64,000 nt of DNA from Siphonodentalium dalli (Eukaryota > Mollusca > Scaphopoda > Gadilida > Siphonodentaliidae), in NCBI GenBank assembly GCA_032622095.1, contig CP136069.1:46600194-46664193 (forward strand), written 5' to 3'. Shown here one piece after another: positions 23,569 through 34,719 of the stretch. A model generated the notes under the pieces. It worked only from the letters and a program-made list of their open reading frames with translations. It did no database searches and was not told the origin of the DNA. Made by a program: the position numbers and the translations under genes. Position 1 is the first letter of the stretch; every line of letters begins with the position of its first letter.

Positions 23569-26500
23569 CTGGAATAGGGTTATCATAATAATTAGCTGCA
23601 TGACGATACAATACAGTAACATTGTGAATGGTAGATATGACTACTCAGGCACCATATTAGCAGCGCCCTGGGATAGGGTTATCAGAATAATTAGCTGCAT
23701 AACGATACAATACAGTAACATTTTAAATGGTAGATTTAACTTTAAAGCCATTTAGCCGTTTGCGCTCCAAAACGCATCTAATAATATTCGCTTTTGAATT
23801 GTTCCCGGTATAAGCGAGATCACAGAGTCGCTACCATACCCGTTCTGCGCATTCAGTGCTAATGTCAAAGTTCTGGAGTAGCATTCCACATATTGAGCTT
23901 TTGAATATTCATGAATTAAATATATGGAATTCATGAATATTCAAAACTCCATGCTACTCCATAACTTTGACATGTAGCACTTAAACCGCGGAATGGGTGC
24001 TGGATGGATCCAATATGGTAGCGACGCAGTGATCCTTTCTGCGAGTAGTCTGGTCGACGGGCTTATGACCTAGAATAAATCGGTAAAAATGCGGTTTTTT
24101 GTGTCATAATGTGCGGATGTTGAACATCATATCCACTGAAATCCTCTTTGGAGAAAATTCACAATTCAACATGGCGTCCAAGATGGTCGTCAAGCAGTAT
24201 AGAAAAATATCGAATATTTCCCATAGACGGTACGTTTTATATGACTTTAGACTAAATCAACAAATATACAAATGATACATACTAATAGGACATATTTGAA
24301 CAATAAAACTTCTTAGATGGTCATCAAAATGGCCGAAATCGATTGAAATTCACATGGTGTTGTAGAATGCAATGTATGTGGTTAACATTGCAACAAAAAT
24401 AGTTGCAGCACATATGATGAACTACTATTTGAAGAACCATGAATTCACTTTAAGTAATTATCCGAGATAACCACTCGAATATGTAGTTATAAAGATCGAC
24501 AGATCTTACGGTTTTTGGTACACACAACAATGTCTACAAACGTACCAATGGCATCCACATAATGCTGCTACGTTTTGATTGTTTACAACACTCCTCGTGC
24601 AATAATGTCCAAAGGTTTGAGATATACCTAGATTTTGATGGCTGTTGTTGACATAGAAGAATATATGTAGTCTGAATAATTTAATGAATATGTTTATCTG
24701 TCATATATTTTGATACATTCACAACAAAGGACTTTAAAAGTTCACCGTTATATGCATTTATGGTGGAGACTCATCTAGTTCTCTGTGATCTTAGTGAATC
24801 CTAAGCCTCGTGTCTCACACTATTACAAACTTTGGTTTCGTCATGTGCAGAAGGATATGAAGGACGGTAATGCTCTAAATAATCGACTCCTTAAACACAG
24901 CAGAATTATGGGTAACTTTTCAGGATTTAGTCGGAAATATGGCTTGTTGCCATTCATCAGAAAACTCACCCCGAGAGCTTTCCGATGAATGGCAACAAGC
25001 CATATTTCCGACTAAATCCTGAAAAGTTACCCATAATTCTGCTGTGATTAAGGAGTCGATTAATTAGGGCATTACTGTAGTCGCTTTTGTTCGAGAAAAG
25101 CATCGTATTAGATTATAACTGCAATTTATTAAAACACGAATTAGTACCATTACCCATTTCAATCCATTCATAACAATTGCCAGATATGTCTGTTATCTTG
25201 GAATGGAAATCACTATTCTATGTCTCCATATTCAGTCTACCCTGATGTTTAACCAATTAGCCTCTCGCTTGATTTATTAGGGTTCTGACATTTTGAGGAG
25301 CAGACAGCACTACATTGATTCTGCCACGATTTTGCTTTTGTGAAGCATTCTAGAAATGGCCACATAATGGCGTAAACGTATCCATGGGAACAAAGACCAC
25401 TGCCAGATCAGGACGAGCACTGTAATAAGCTTTAGTCAAGGTTGTATTATAAAATGTTATAACTACCATCATGGCTTGTGCAGCAAGTTTCAGTGAGAGG
25501 TTCCTTGGTAGACCCATCTTAACTCCACCATCCGTCAAGGCTTCGATTGCCATGTACGCCTGGAAAAAAGAGAATGTCTGAAAGTGAGTGATTAGCTACA
25601 TAAATTATATCTAATATATTGAAAAATAAAAATTATGTAGAAAAGGGTGGAAGCCGTGCTAGTAAACCCACATACCAAATTTCACAAAAAGCGAAAGGAC
25701 GGACGGGCAGACGTCCCGACAGACGGACGAACGGATGGACGGCTAGACAGACGGACGGACAGACCAATAACATAATACGTCGATTTTGTTTTTCAAAACG
25801 GGTGTTTAATGTACACTCACATAAGCGGGTCCGCTGCCACTGAGTCCCGTCACGGCGTCCAGATACGATTCTTTACCGATCTCACATATCCCCATGGAGC
25901 TGAGCATATCTCGAACACACATCCCATCCGCCTCCCCCGCCGATGTCCCTGTAGCCAGGACTGATGCTGCCATGCTGACTAGGATAGGGGTGTTTGGCAT
26001 CACCCTCACCACTCTCGATCCTTCTGGTAGTTGCTGAAATGTGACATGGTGAATTCGAGTTATGAGAATTCCAGCATTAGTCTGGTTGTTAAAGTAAAAA
26101 TGAAGCTCAACATTTAGGAGAAATTGGCAACAAGGTGATTTTGTTCTAAGACATGAGCAAATGTCCACGGAATATTATAAAAAATACGCTTTGAGAAAAC
26201 ATTATAATTCCAGTTTGTTGCCATGTTTATCATTGAATATTTAAAAAAATAAATGAACAATTTGAATACGGTTATTGTTTTTTGACCTGTCAGTTCCAGA
26301 ACATATGTCTTCAATGTATGCCCTCGGCACATTTGTGTTCTAATTGTCACAGGCGTCGGACAAGTAAAATGTGTTCTGGACATGTTCTGGCGAGACCATC
26401 TATGTGTTCTGACGGAGAACACATGTGCTATAGCCAGAACAGTAGAGTGCCCATTGAGAACGCATGCGTTATAGCCAGAATAGTAGTGTGCCTATTAAGA

Positions 26501-29500
26501 ACACATGTGTTATAATAGGCAGAACGGCAGTGTGCCCATTAAGAACACATGTGTTATAGCCAGAACATTAGAGTGCCCATTGAGAACGCATGCGTTATAG
26601 CCAGAATAGTAGTGTGCCTATTAAGAACACATGTGTTATAGGCAGAACGGCAGTGTGCCCATTTAGAACTCATGTGTGATAGTCAGAACAGTAGTGTGCC
26701 CATTGAGAACACATGTGTTATATAGTCAGAACTATAGTGTGCCCATTGAGAACACATGTGTTATAGTCAGAACAGTAGTGTGTCCATTTTGGGAACACAT
26801 GTGTTATAGTCAGAACAGTGGTGTGCCCATTGAGAACTCATGTGTTATAGCCAGAACTGTAGGGTGCCCAATGAGAACACATGTGTTATAGCCAGAACAG
26901 TGGTGTGCCCATTACGAAAACACATGTGTTATAGCCAGAACTGTAGTGTGCCCATTGAGAACACATGTGTTATAGTCAGAACAGTGGTGTGCCCATTGAG
27001 AACTCATGTGTTATAGACAGAACTGTAGTGTGCCCATTGAGAACACATGTGTTATAGCCAAAACAGTGGTGTGCCCATTGAGAACACATGTGTTATAGCC
27101 AGAACTGTAGTGTGCCCATTGAGAACACATGTGTTATAGTCATAACAAACAGTGGTGTGCCCATTGAGAACACATGTGTTACAGCCAGTACAGTAGCGTG
27201 CCCATTCAGTATTTTTATTTGTTTTTGCCAAATTAAAAACACTTTGGCCAAATTAAATCCTCATTTTCATGTCTCACAATTAATATGTTTGTGTTATTTA
27301 AGGTGATGTGAAACACTCCGGTAGGGTGATCACATAGAAATTGAGAATAATCTTGCCCAAAGTAGTATTTTTTACAAATATTATATCCAAATTGACAACA
27401 AACACCGTCATTCTTATATATTAATTAAATATAGTGACTCTCGATGGCGAACTCGTTTTCGTTAGCTTATCGCAGATAGAAGCGTCCCGAATCGAGAAGT
27501 AAATATTTACAATTGCGCAAGTTCAGACGATGATTTCTATGGACTAGTGGTCGATTTGTTTGGAATTTTCGGCGATATTACTAGAATGCTTATTCCACCA
27601 GTTGGCATAGAGCCTGAATACTAACTTATTATTTTCGCGCAACCGAATAAGTACATAATATGTCTTTAACATCTAACATTCTATATAATTATGTCCATGC
27701 GAACCTTCAAATACCAGTCTAGACATCTTTAATCCCACCAATGTTACGTAACAACATGCCTCTATCCACCATCTACCATTCAGCCTTATGACAGACAAAG
27801 GATTCATTAGTGTTAATCCTCGTTGTTTGATGTTTATAGCATTGTTTCATAGTGCACTACCATGAATGCCTTTTATTTTATTACATATTGCGCTGTATTA
27901 CCTAAACAATTATCAGATGGTCATACTACAACTTTATTCTCATGTTGCTCCCGTTACAAAAACACTTTTGGGTTTTTGAATTAGATTTCCGATTTTGGGG
28001 TAAAAAAAAAACTTTTGGCCAAATAATGTGTTTTGTTGTTGTTGCCATTTTCCTGGCATTTTTACAGTGTACAGAGCCACCGGTGGGATCCGGGAGCCCC
28101 CCCCCGGTATGTAATAACTGCAGGTAAAAATATGTGTGTGTGCACGTACCTTTTCTATTGATTTGATCGTCACCCCGGCCGCTATGGAGACGAGGAGCTT
28201 ATCCCTGGACACCACATCTGAGATGTCTGTTAGCACGTCGTGCATCTGGTTTGGTTTAACGGCTAAAACACATATGTCGCTCTGTTTGACCACTTCTTTG
28301 TTACACGCCGTTGTGTTCACGCCCAAATTCTGCAAAATGGTTATATTTCAAATGAACGAACGGGCAACGGGCATTGAAAAGGTTCATCCACCACAAATAT
28401 ATAAATAAAACAGCAAGTTAGAGTTCAGTCCCCTCGTTTCGCTTGCCTGACCACTGCCATAACGTATACAAAATGTATTAAATCTAACATTTTTATTTAA
28501 GAGTTTTGTCGATTACAATTCAATCTGATTTGGTCTAGCCAATTTCCAAAGAATGTATATATTGATCAATATTGCTAGTTCAGTTTCTCGGAATAATGCA
28601 GAATGAAGTGTAACAAACACAAGTCTTAAATAAATGAAGAAGGAAAGTCAAAAGGTTTCAGTAAATGGATTGTATTGTGTAAATGAATCAATTTCATTTC
28701 AAACATTTCTCCAATAAATGTGGGCTGCATGGTGATCCAGGGTGCCGATGGATTAAAATGTGAAATCCAATATGGATCCAAGCAGCCATGTTTTTAAACA
28801 AATTTCGGAAAAATTAGACAGCTTTCATCCAGGTCAACCCATAGAACCATATGAAAATTGGATGAGGTATGTGGCATGCCGGGTGTGCCAAAGGATTTTA
28901 GTCATAAAAAGAGTAAAATCCACGATGGCCACTGGTGACCATGCCTTTTAACGAGATTTGGAAAATATCGTTGGCTCCCATCTGGAGGTCATCCCCGAAG
29001 ATCCTTATAAAGTTTGGTGATGATCGAACAAGGGATATGGCCTATAGGTTGTGTCGAAGGATTTAGTCATGCAAAGAGTAAAATATAAGATGGCCGCTGG
29101 AAGCCATGTTTTTCAACGAATTTCGGAGGTCACCCTGAAGATGCATATACAGTTTGGTGATGATCGGACGAGATATATGGTATGTAGTAGGGTATGACAA
29201 AGAAGTTAATCATGCAAAGAGTAAAATTCAAGATGGCTGCTGGCAGCCAAGTTTTAACCAATTTTGTAAATAATCGATGGCTCCCATTTCAGCTGTTATC
29301 AAGCTTCCAGCCAGGATAGAAATTTTGGAAATGTTGTTTTTGAAGAGTTTCAAATCTAGTGAGTCATATATTTTGGCGTATATATATATTTATAACGCCC
29401 AAAGCGCCCAAAGCGGACATTTTTCAAACGTCAATTAAATACATAAAATTGAAATATATCAGTGACGTCATATTTCAACCACTCAACTTCAAATCTAATG

Positions 29501-30566
29501 GACTTCGGCTGCACAGTTTTCCTGGATTAGAAAACTGAATTTTTGATCTATTGGAATATTGTATTATTATTAGGTGCCTTATTCTGACAAAATATAAAAT
29601 GTCTGCCTTAGGATGGTCTACAATGTACATACACAATCATTAAGCAGACACACAGTATTTATATATCTTATTTTTTAGTATATTTTGAAATGGCTTATAG
29701 TATATGGCTTATTGGGCCAATCCGGTGACAGCGGTCTTATCGAATCGTCAAGGGAGATAAACCCTGCATGGGGTTTGCATCAATACTCACCGACATGGAG
29801 CTGAGAATTGCCTCATTGACGTCACTGGCGTATATGGAGGATGGCTTCATCAACCCTGAAAACAGAAGATGTCTATGTGTCTCTTGCGTTGACTGAATAA
29901 GATAATACTTCAATATTTCCAACGAAAATTCTTTACTAATGCCACCCAAGTTATAAAAGTATACATACGGAGGGTCTATTATTCATCTGGAGGGATGTTC
30001 AGGAAATAATTTTCCAACATTCTTCACTGAATGAATTCTGCCCCTCATGTTATAAAAGTATACGTGCGTATAATACGTAGCAAAGGGTCTATTATTCATT
30101 TGAAGGGGTGCTCAGGAAATATGAGCAGACGACATACAGTAAAAAGTGCAGCTTATATTTCGTCCATCCGACTTGGGAATTTTAACACAAAGTTCTGCAA
30201 AGTTATTCTTTATTTGTCATCTAAGGTTGATCGATAACGCTGTTTGCAATTTTAAAGGTTATTGTTGAAGTGTATATCAATAGACAGTAATATGTTATTA
30301 TTATCAGGTATTTTGATGGGATCTATCGTTTGCTAAATGTCTCCGTGGAATTTACATAATAAACTTGTCAATTTGGCTGAATTTGGAGGGGGAAATGTTA
30401 TTTAATTGAAACAAATAGTAAGAGAGATAACTCTATTTAAAACTGAGACTTTCATTGTAAGCGAGATAACTCTACTATACATTATAGACTTACCAGACGT
30501 GATGAAGCCCTTTGCCATTGCCTGGGCGATACGACCTGCGCCTATGAACCCCGTTACACAAGACAT
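23359..30566 (-). CDS. PYCR3: pyrroline-5-carboxylate reductase, complete six-exon gene
   Basis: Catalyses the last step of proline synthesis, NAD(P)H-dependent reduction of 1-pyrroline-5-carboxylate to L-proline. Coding exons in order: 30566-30494, 29855-29791, 28329-28150, 26033-25821, 25559-25467, 23568-23359. They total 834 bp (277 aa plus stop), with GT-AG junctions and consistent phases. Visible motifs are the Rossmann loop GFIGAGRIA (residues 6-14), LAVKP (68-72), RVMPNTP (116-122), [13 protein letters not shown] (165-177) and the family signature around [12 protein letters not shown] (229-240), whose SPGGT loop holds the substrate carboxylate in the family. Length and the short C-terminus resemble PYCR3 (about 274 aa) more than PYCR1/2 (about 320), and no mitochondrial presequence is apparent. 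Family assignment is firm; the paralogue is an inference. Confidence 0.96.
23545..23735 (-). repeat. 99-bp tandem duplication with decoy splice acceptor
   Basis: The intron-exon border of PYCR exon 6 (acceptor before 23568) is repeated with the acceptor before 23667. The decoy CTATCCCAG is followed by GAANMVPE and an in-frame TAG at 23643-23641. The two copies differ at a few sites, one of which changes Lys to Asn. Confidence 0.9.
23818..24034. mobile_element. palindromic MITE, family 1, copy 3 (in PYCR intron 5)
   Basis: Termini GATCACAGAGTCGCTACCAT and its inverse; core GAATATTCATGAATTAAATA and its inverse; same family as 19466 and 22362. Confidence 0.85.
24035..24865. other. PYCR intron 5, no further feature
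   Basis: AT-rich intron sequence without a recognisable element. AAGATGGTCGTCA / TAGATGGTCATCA motifs near 24180 and 24315 hint at an old repeat. Confidence 0.4.
24866..25079. mobile_element. TA-CAGT palindromic MITE (pogo/Tigger-like ends), copy 1
   Basis: Long foldback in PYCR intron 5: GCAGAATTATGGGTAACTTT... and its inverse, ending GGGCATTACTGTA. The left terminus is degraded (GGTAATGCTCT). Better ends are seen at 42721, 43497 and 44569. Confidence 0.8.
25467..25559 (-). CDS. PYCR3: PYCR exon 5
   Basis: 93 bp, phase 0, after TTTTCCAG and before GTAGTT. Encodes [20 protein letters not shown] and following helix residues (178-208), matching the [10 protein letters not shown] block of the family. 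Confidence 0.97.
25683..25770 (+). repeat. GACG/GACA-rich tract in PYCR intron 4
   Basis: GACGGACGGGCAGACG and similar tetranucleotide-like repeats within a 261-bp intron. It resembles the tails of the dispersed repeats at 17.5-18.1 kb and 35.0 kb. Confidence 0.75.
25821..26033 (-). CDS. PYCR3: PYCR exon 4
   Basis: 213 bp, phase 0, after ATTTCAG and before GTGAGT. Encodes residues 107-177 with [10 protein letters not shown] and [13 protein letters not shown], the segment that joins the cofactor domain to the all-helical dimerisation domain. Confidence 0.97.
26405..27210. repeat. 41-bp minisatellite in PYCR intron 3, about 19-20 units
   Basis: Unit AGAACACATGTGTTATAGCC followed by AGAACAGTAGTGTGCCCATTG; exact 41-bp spacing seen, for example, between 26951 and 26992. 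Each unit carries the 12-bp palindrome AACACATGTGTT, so the array is a row of potential short hairpins and CACATGTG sites. Confidence 0.95.
27300..27670 (+). repeat. dispersed repeat of about 370 bp, copy 2 (PYCR intron 3)
   Basis: Full-length match to 18926-19308 on the same strand; also in intron sequence, so it is antisense to the PYCR transcript. Confidence 0.85.
28150..28329 (-). CDS. PYCR3: PYCR exon 3
   Basis: 180 bp, phase 0 on both sides, after TTTTGCAG and before GTACGTGC. Encodes residues 47-106, including [12 protein letters not shown] and [13 protein letters not shown], which align with the conserved AVKP and AAGVTI blocks of the family. Confidence 0.96.
28420..28660. repeat. 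dispersed repeat, uninterrupted copy (PYCR intron 2)
   Basis: Continuous counterpart of the copy split by two MITEs at 22190-23120. Here AGTTTCTCGGAATAATGCAG runs without insertion. Confidence 0.7.
28740..29320 (+). repeat. diverged 155-165 bp tandem repeat (PYCR intron 2)
   Basis: Motifs like GCAAAGAGTAAAATACAAGATGGC recur near 28905, 29070 and 29225 with shared CGAACAAGGGATATGGC text. Related fragments lie at 37265-37330 and 37975-38060. Confidence 0.7.
29791..29855 (-). CDS. PYCR3: PYCR exon 2
   Basis: 65 bp after TTTTCAG, completing the Gly codon and adding [20 protein letters not shown] plus Ser; donor GTGAGT. This is the second beta-alpha segment of the Rossmann fold. Similarity is lower than in the other exons, but phase and position fit exactly. 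Confidence 0.93.
30494..30566 (-). CDS. PYCR3: PYCR exon 1 (start codon, Rossmann loop)
   Basis: ATG at 30566-30564; reads [20 protein letters not shown] then FITS, ending on the first base of a Gly codon before GTAAG. This start puts the GxGxxA dinucleotide-binding loop at residues 9-14, as expected for the family. Confidence 0.95.
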
Positions 30567-30636
30567 TGTCACTGGTTTCTTCTTCCACTAAACTCAGTCA
30601 CCGCGTTGTCTCTCTGCTGTTGTGTACAATCGTGTT

Positions 30637-30700
30637 ACAGACGATATATAGAACACGCCGCTTTGTAGTTTACTTCTGTAGTTCAACCAATTAGCCAATC
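30637..30700 (-). promoter_or_regulatory. candidate PYCR core promoter (TATA-like and CCAAT motifs)
   Basis: On the minus strand a CTATATATC stretch lies at 30643-30651, 77-85 bp upstream of the ATG. Two ATTGG (CCAAT-box) motifs lie at 30687-30691 and 30695-30699. The arrangement would fit a start site near 30615. It is inferred from motif position only. Confidence 0.35.
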
Positions 30701-30701
30701 T

Positions 30702-31712
30702 GCAAATTATGTCTTAATTAAGGTAAATTGGCAAATGAAGACAATTCAATTTCAGAGAACAAAATACTTCTTGGCTATAAATATTCACACTGCGCAATAC
30801 ATCTACTGCTACCGTGCCAATATTTCTTCTGGAATCTGCTGGAATGAGCAATTATTTCATTATGATTTGCGTTGCATGGTTAATAAGAGTCCAGTTTATA
30901 TGTCACATTTTTGTTTTGAAATTTATTTTTCAATGGAAAAAGATAATATGCAATAAATATAAAAGTACTATTTTTTTCAACAAGAAAAATTATAATATTT
31001 AGTCAACGTTTCACGAATTAATTCCAGCAATAGCGCAGTCTTTAGCTAAAACAAATACATTTATACCATAATAGAAATTCCTTCTCGTGTGTCGTGAATA
31101 TGAATCAAGTATATAAAGAATAGAATAACTGTTAAATATATTCGCGGACATTGTTCATCTCAAAATAAACATATGACTGCATACCAGATGAAACATTTAT
31201 TGGAATTGGATTGAGTTCGCTTAACATTATGAATTTAGCACACAATATTTATGTTAGCGTTAATAAGCCAGGGTTACTGGGTTACATTTGTGAGCGCCCC
31301 GCCACGTGGTGCTAATTTTATGGGAATCCAATAAACTACCACCACCAGAACACGTTGATGGCATTATTGTAGCACCACCTGTATTCGTGGTGGGGTATTG
31401 ATGCATCAAGGTCAATCAGACGAACGATGTTCAGTAACAAGCATGAGTATGACCCTGACATCAAGGGCGAGGTCACGTGACCAATTTTTAATCAGGAATG
31501 TCATGTAGATTTTTGGAGGAAACTTTACAGAAGTTTGAAACGCGTAAATTGGCATGCTTTAATTTGTTGTCATTTTAGAATTATCCAAGTTTTCAAAAAC
31601 AAGTCAATAGATTAGTTGTTTAATGAGAGGGAAGAATAAAACAGTAGTTTTCATACATTTACAACCACTAAGTTCAACTACCACAGTGGATCAATTTAAC
31701 TTTATGAATAAA
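30702..31712. other. intergenic, no gene recognised
   Basis: AT-rich upstream region of PYCR. No conserved frame or clear repeat apart from short inverted motifs. Confidence 0.4.
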
Positions 31713-32163
31713 TTAAAGGTACTCAATCCGATTAGACGCTCCTAAATTACAATTTCTTTGGCTTTGGGGGTAGAAAATATTTTATTCGAGTCGAGGAACC
31801 CACCCATCAAAGTTCAGAGTGATTAGATATCGATTTTTGAAATCTATTAATTTTCGGAGATGTGCAGGGCCACAAGTTGGCAGAACCACGCGCTCAAAAC
31901 GGACAAATTGCGGGTGTAAGACGGATAACTCAAGTGGTTATTATTGTCAACAGTATAATCATTTGATTTTAGAGTTATCCATCTTACACCCGCAATTTGT
32001 CCGTTTTGAGCACGTGGTTTTGCCAACTTGTGGCTCACATCTCCGAAAATTAATAGATTTCAAAAATCGATATCTAATCACTCTGAGCTTTGATGCCAAA
32101 TTGATGGGTGGGTTCCTCGACTCGAATAATTTAGGACCGTCTAATCGGATTGAGTACCTTTAA
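31713..32163. mobile_element. 451-bp palindromic element flanked by TTAA
   Basis: TTAAAGGTACTCAATCCG at the left and its inverse, CGGATTGAGTACCTTTAA, at the right. Arms of about 200 bp include GCGGGTGTAAGA and CAAAACGGACAAATTGC and their inverses around a short centre (GGTTATTATTGTCAACAGTA). TTAA targets are characteristic of piggyBac-like and Kolobok-like transposases; which one mobilised it is unknown. The 114-codon frame inside is a by-product of the palindrome. Confidence 0.9.
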
Positions 32164-33469
32164 GCCCCCGTGTTGTTTGTTGTCCAAAAAACCTGACTCA
32201 ATATATCAAGTGACTCGGGGGTACAAAAAAAGTTTATTTAATTGAGCAAGGCTCAATATTAAAAAAATATATATATATCAAAATGTTTAAACGATAAAAA
32301 TGTGCGCAAAAGGACCGCCGCTGAATAAAGAGCCTGTTTCAGCTATACTAGTCATAGAATAGATGACAGTTCAAGCTTTTGGCCAGGGGGACATGTTCTG
32401 TCTCTCTAACCCTGCATACGTGGCAAGATTGGTTGCGGCGAGAAGGGGCAAGTGTCCTTTTGCGTTCCTGTGTGCACAATGTATTTAGGCTATGTTGTCT
32501 TTGAAAATATAAACAAGAAACTTACAGTTCACTCACCTATGCTGGATCTGTTTGTACACAATTTAGAATTCATTAAATGAGATATACAAGAACTCTGAGA
32601 ACGTTCAGTCATATAAATACACGTGCGCGTTTGATTAAGTGAGTCTTTGTTCAGTTCGAATCCACCAACTCTGCAACTCAACACTCCGACCACAGGCAGA
32701 GGAACGCTAGGAGGCAATTTAGGCTCAGGCATCTTCAGTGCATAAAACTTCAAGATGAAAAAACTCTGATCAGAAGTGACAGTTCTCACAATCCACACTG
32801 TTGTAAACGTTGACAGATTAGTTTAATCCTGATGTGGAAAATTCCGTTGATTAGCAAGAAGCATGCATGCACGCTCTGTAACCTCAATAAACCGCTTATG
32901 TCTGCTCAATCCAGAGAAGAAAATCAACAAGTGAGATAATGTATGGTTGGGTTGGATGCTTTGAAATATATATTCACTTTATTTCATCATCCACCGGCAC
33001 GATGACCATGAACTGCGACCAATACAGCTGATTTGATGATGAAATAACTGTTTATAGCTGCGCTAAACATAATATATTCATGTACGAACAAAGCGTTCGT
33101 ATTGAATCGGCAAACTTCGGTATGTTCCGTGTTAGCGGATGTCAGAACACCGGTCGCTCTGTTCTCAGCTTTAATTTTGCGAAAATCGATGATGCAACAA
33201 GACCAGCTGAACTGAAGCTATCGTAAATCATCGGTAAACTTCGGCATGTCCCGTGTTGTTTCACGTCTGATGCTGTGTTGGAAGCAGCTTTGTTTGCGGA
33301 AATCGATGATGCAATATCAGCGGCTTATCCGGGGTAATTGCCTCAGCGATGATTAAATGCAAGCGCAGATTGTTTGAAAACACACATCTTGACTGCTGGT
33401 AAATACATATATATGAGGGTGTCTTGATAAATAAATATATGAGGGTGTCACCACATTCTTTTGGTACGT
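32164..33469. other. intergenic, no gene recognised
   Basis: Contains two related segments (TCGGTATGTTCCGTGTT near 33117 and TCGGCATGTCCCGTGTT near 33241, each followed by GCGGAAATCGATGATGCAA-like text), a diverged duplication of about 125 bp. Confidence 0.5.
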
Positions 33470-34200
33470 GGGATTCAGGTCATTTCCAGGCGGAAGGCAG
33501 GATTCACACCTAGATCATGCCATGAATCTCTACTATGGCCAGCGCCCGTAGAGATAATATTCCACCACTACAAGACCTGGGACCGTTTTGAAGTTTTGAC
33601 AGGGAACCTTATAAAGTAAAAACAAATAACACGGGGAATATATTTCTTAGTGATTATCTGTTCCTTAATAGTGTACTTCACTATATGTGAAGGTCCCAAC
33701 TCGAAACTGCATGTTTTTCTGTGACTTTTGTGAGCCGATATCGCAATAAACATCGAATTAATTACCCAGGAAAAGTTCCATAATTGTAAGAAACGCAAAG
33801 CAAAATCACACACAAAGTCACTTAAATCGTGATATTTCGAGTTGGCACATTCACATACAGTGAAGTACATTATTAAGAAAGAGATAATAACAAAGTAATA
33901 TATTCCCTTTGTTATTTTTTCGATTATATAAGGTTCCCTGTCAAAACTTCAAAAAGTTCCCAGGTTTTGTATACTGGTGAATATGATCTCTATGATCTAG
34001 ATTCACCGGCCCTCTGTCAACTGGTACTCGGGATTCATATACCTCTACTAACTGGTACTCGGGATTCATATGCCCATTTTATCCGGTATTCAGGACTCAA
34101 CAACAAGGCTGGTACGCAGCTTTAAAAGCATCATTTATTCAAGATTTATTGTTTCTTAGCAAAAATGGCATATTGTGATGTAATTCATACATCTTGATTA
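33470..34200 (+). repeat. CAGGATTCA-type repeat, copy 2, split by a palindromic MITE
   Basis: GTACGTGGGATTCAGG at 33470 and ACTGGTACTCGGGATTCATA units at 34020-34080, then CAGCTTT...GTGATGTAATTCATACATC as at 20130-20230. Confidence 0.65.
33548..33995. mobile_element. large palindromic MITE, family 4, copy 1
   Basis: Arms of about 190 bp: TAGAGATAATATTCCACCAC, ACCTGGGACCGTTTTGAAGT, TTTGACAGGGAACCTTATA and inverses. The same structure and spacing recur at 41800-42262; a right-end fragment is at 36580-36645. Confidence 0.8.
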
Positions 34201-34214
34201 CAGGGTAATTATTA

Positions 34215-34510
34215 ATGCGATATTGGCTCACAAAAAAGCATGCGATCTCGAAGGACCACACCCTAATGTGTAGATTATTGAGGAACAAGTGTAAACAAAG
34301 AAATGTATTCTCTGCCTTGTGTGTTTATACAGTTCCCTGTGCAGAACGGGTCAGAACATCAACAAGACAGTCAATGACTGTGGGGTCGCTCACCAGACTG
34401 CAAAGACTGATAAGGCTGGGACTCTGGAGACCACAACAGTCAGAACTTTTGATAATCACTTTAAAAGAAGTAGATCTAAACAGGATATGTGGCTAGAGAG
34501 GCTTCAGTAG
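34215..34510 (+). other. unassigned open frames
   Basis: Two overlapping frames of 63 and 93 codons. The one ending at 34510 (TGQNINKTVNDCGVAHQTAK) has a plausible residue composition but no recognised family, no splice partner and no conserved motif. It could be a decayed exon or chance. Confidence 0.15.
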
Positions 34511-34574
34511 TGCACAGCGGATAATTTCAAGTTGAATATCCACCTTGAAATTACCCACTCTACAATGCTGATCA

Positions 34575-34592
34575 CCCCCCCCCCCCCCCCCC
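34575..34592. repeat. poly-C run of 18
   Basis: Homopolymer; also an 11-C run at about 35579-35589. Confidence 0.9.
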
Positions 34593-34719
34593 AGCTCAAC
34601 AAGACCCCTCCCGACCGGGCTCGAAACTCCCAAGTCTTAGGTTGGAATTTCACAACGGACATCTCAAACTTTCTCAATTGTATATACATAATTGACCATG
34701 GAGTTAATTATTTGTTTTT

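Noticed and set aside
23300-23755. 151-codon plus-strand frame
   Set aside because: Antisense shadow of PYCR exon 6 and its tandem duplication.
26405-27210. CRISPR-like or coding repeat array
   Set aside because: 41-bp contiguous minisatellite with variable internal bases and frames broken every few units.
31819-32163. 114-codon open frame
   Set aside because: It lies wholly within the palindromic TTAA element and runs to its terminal TTAA; no protein similarity.
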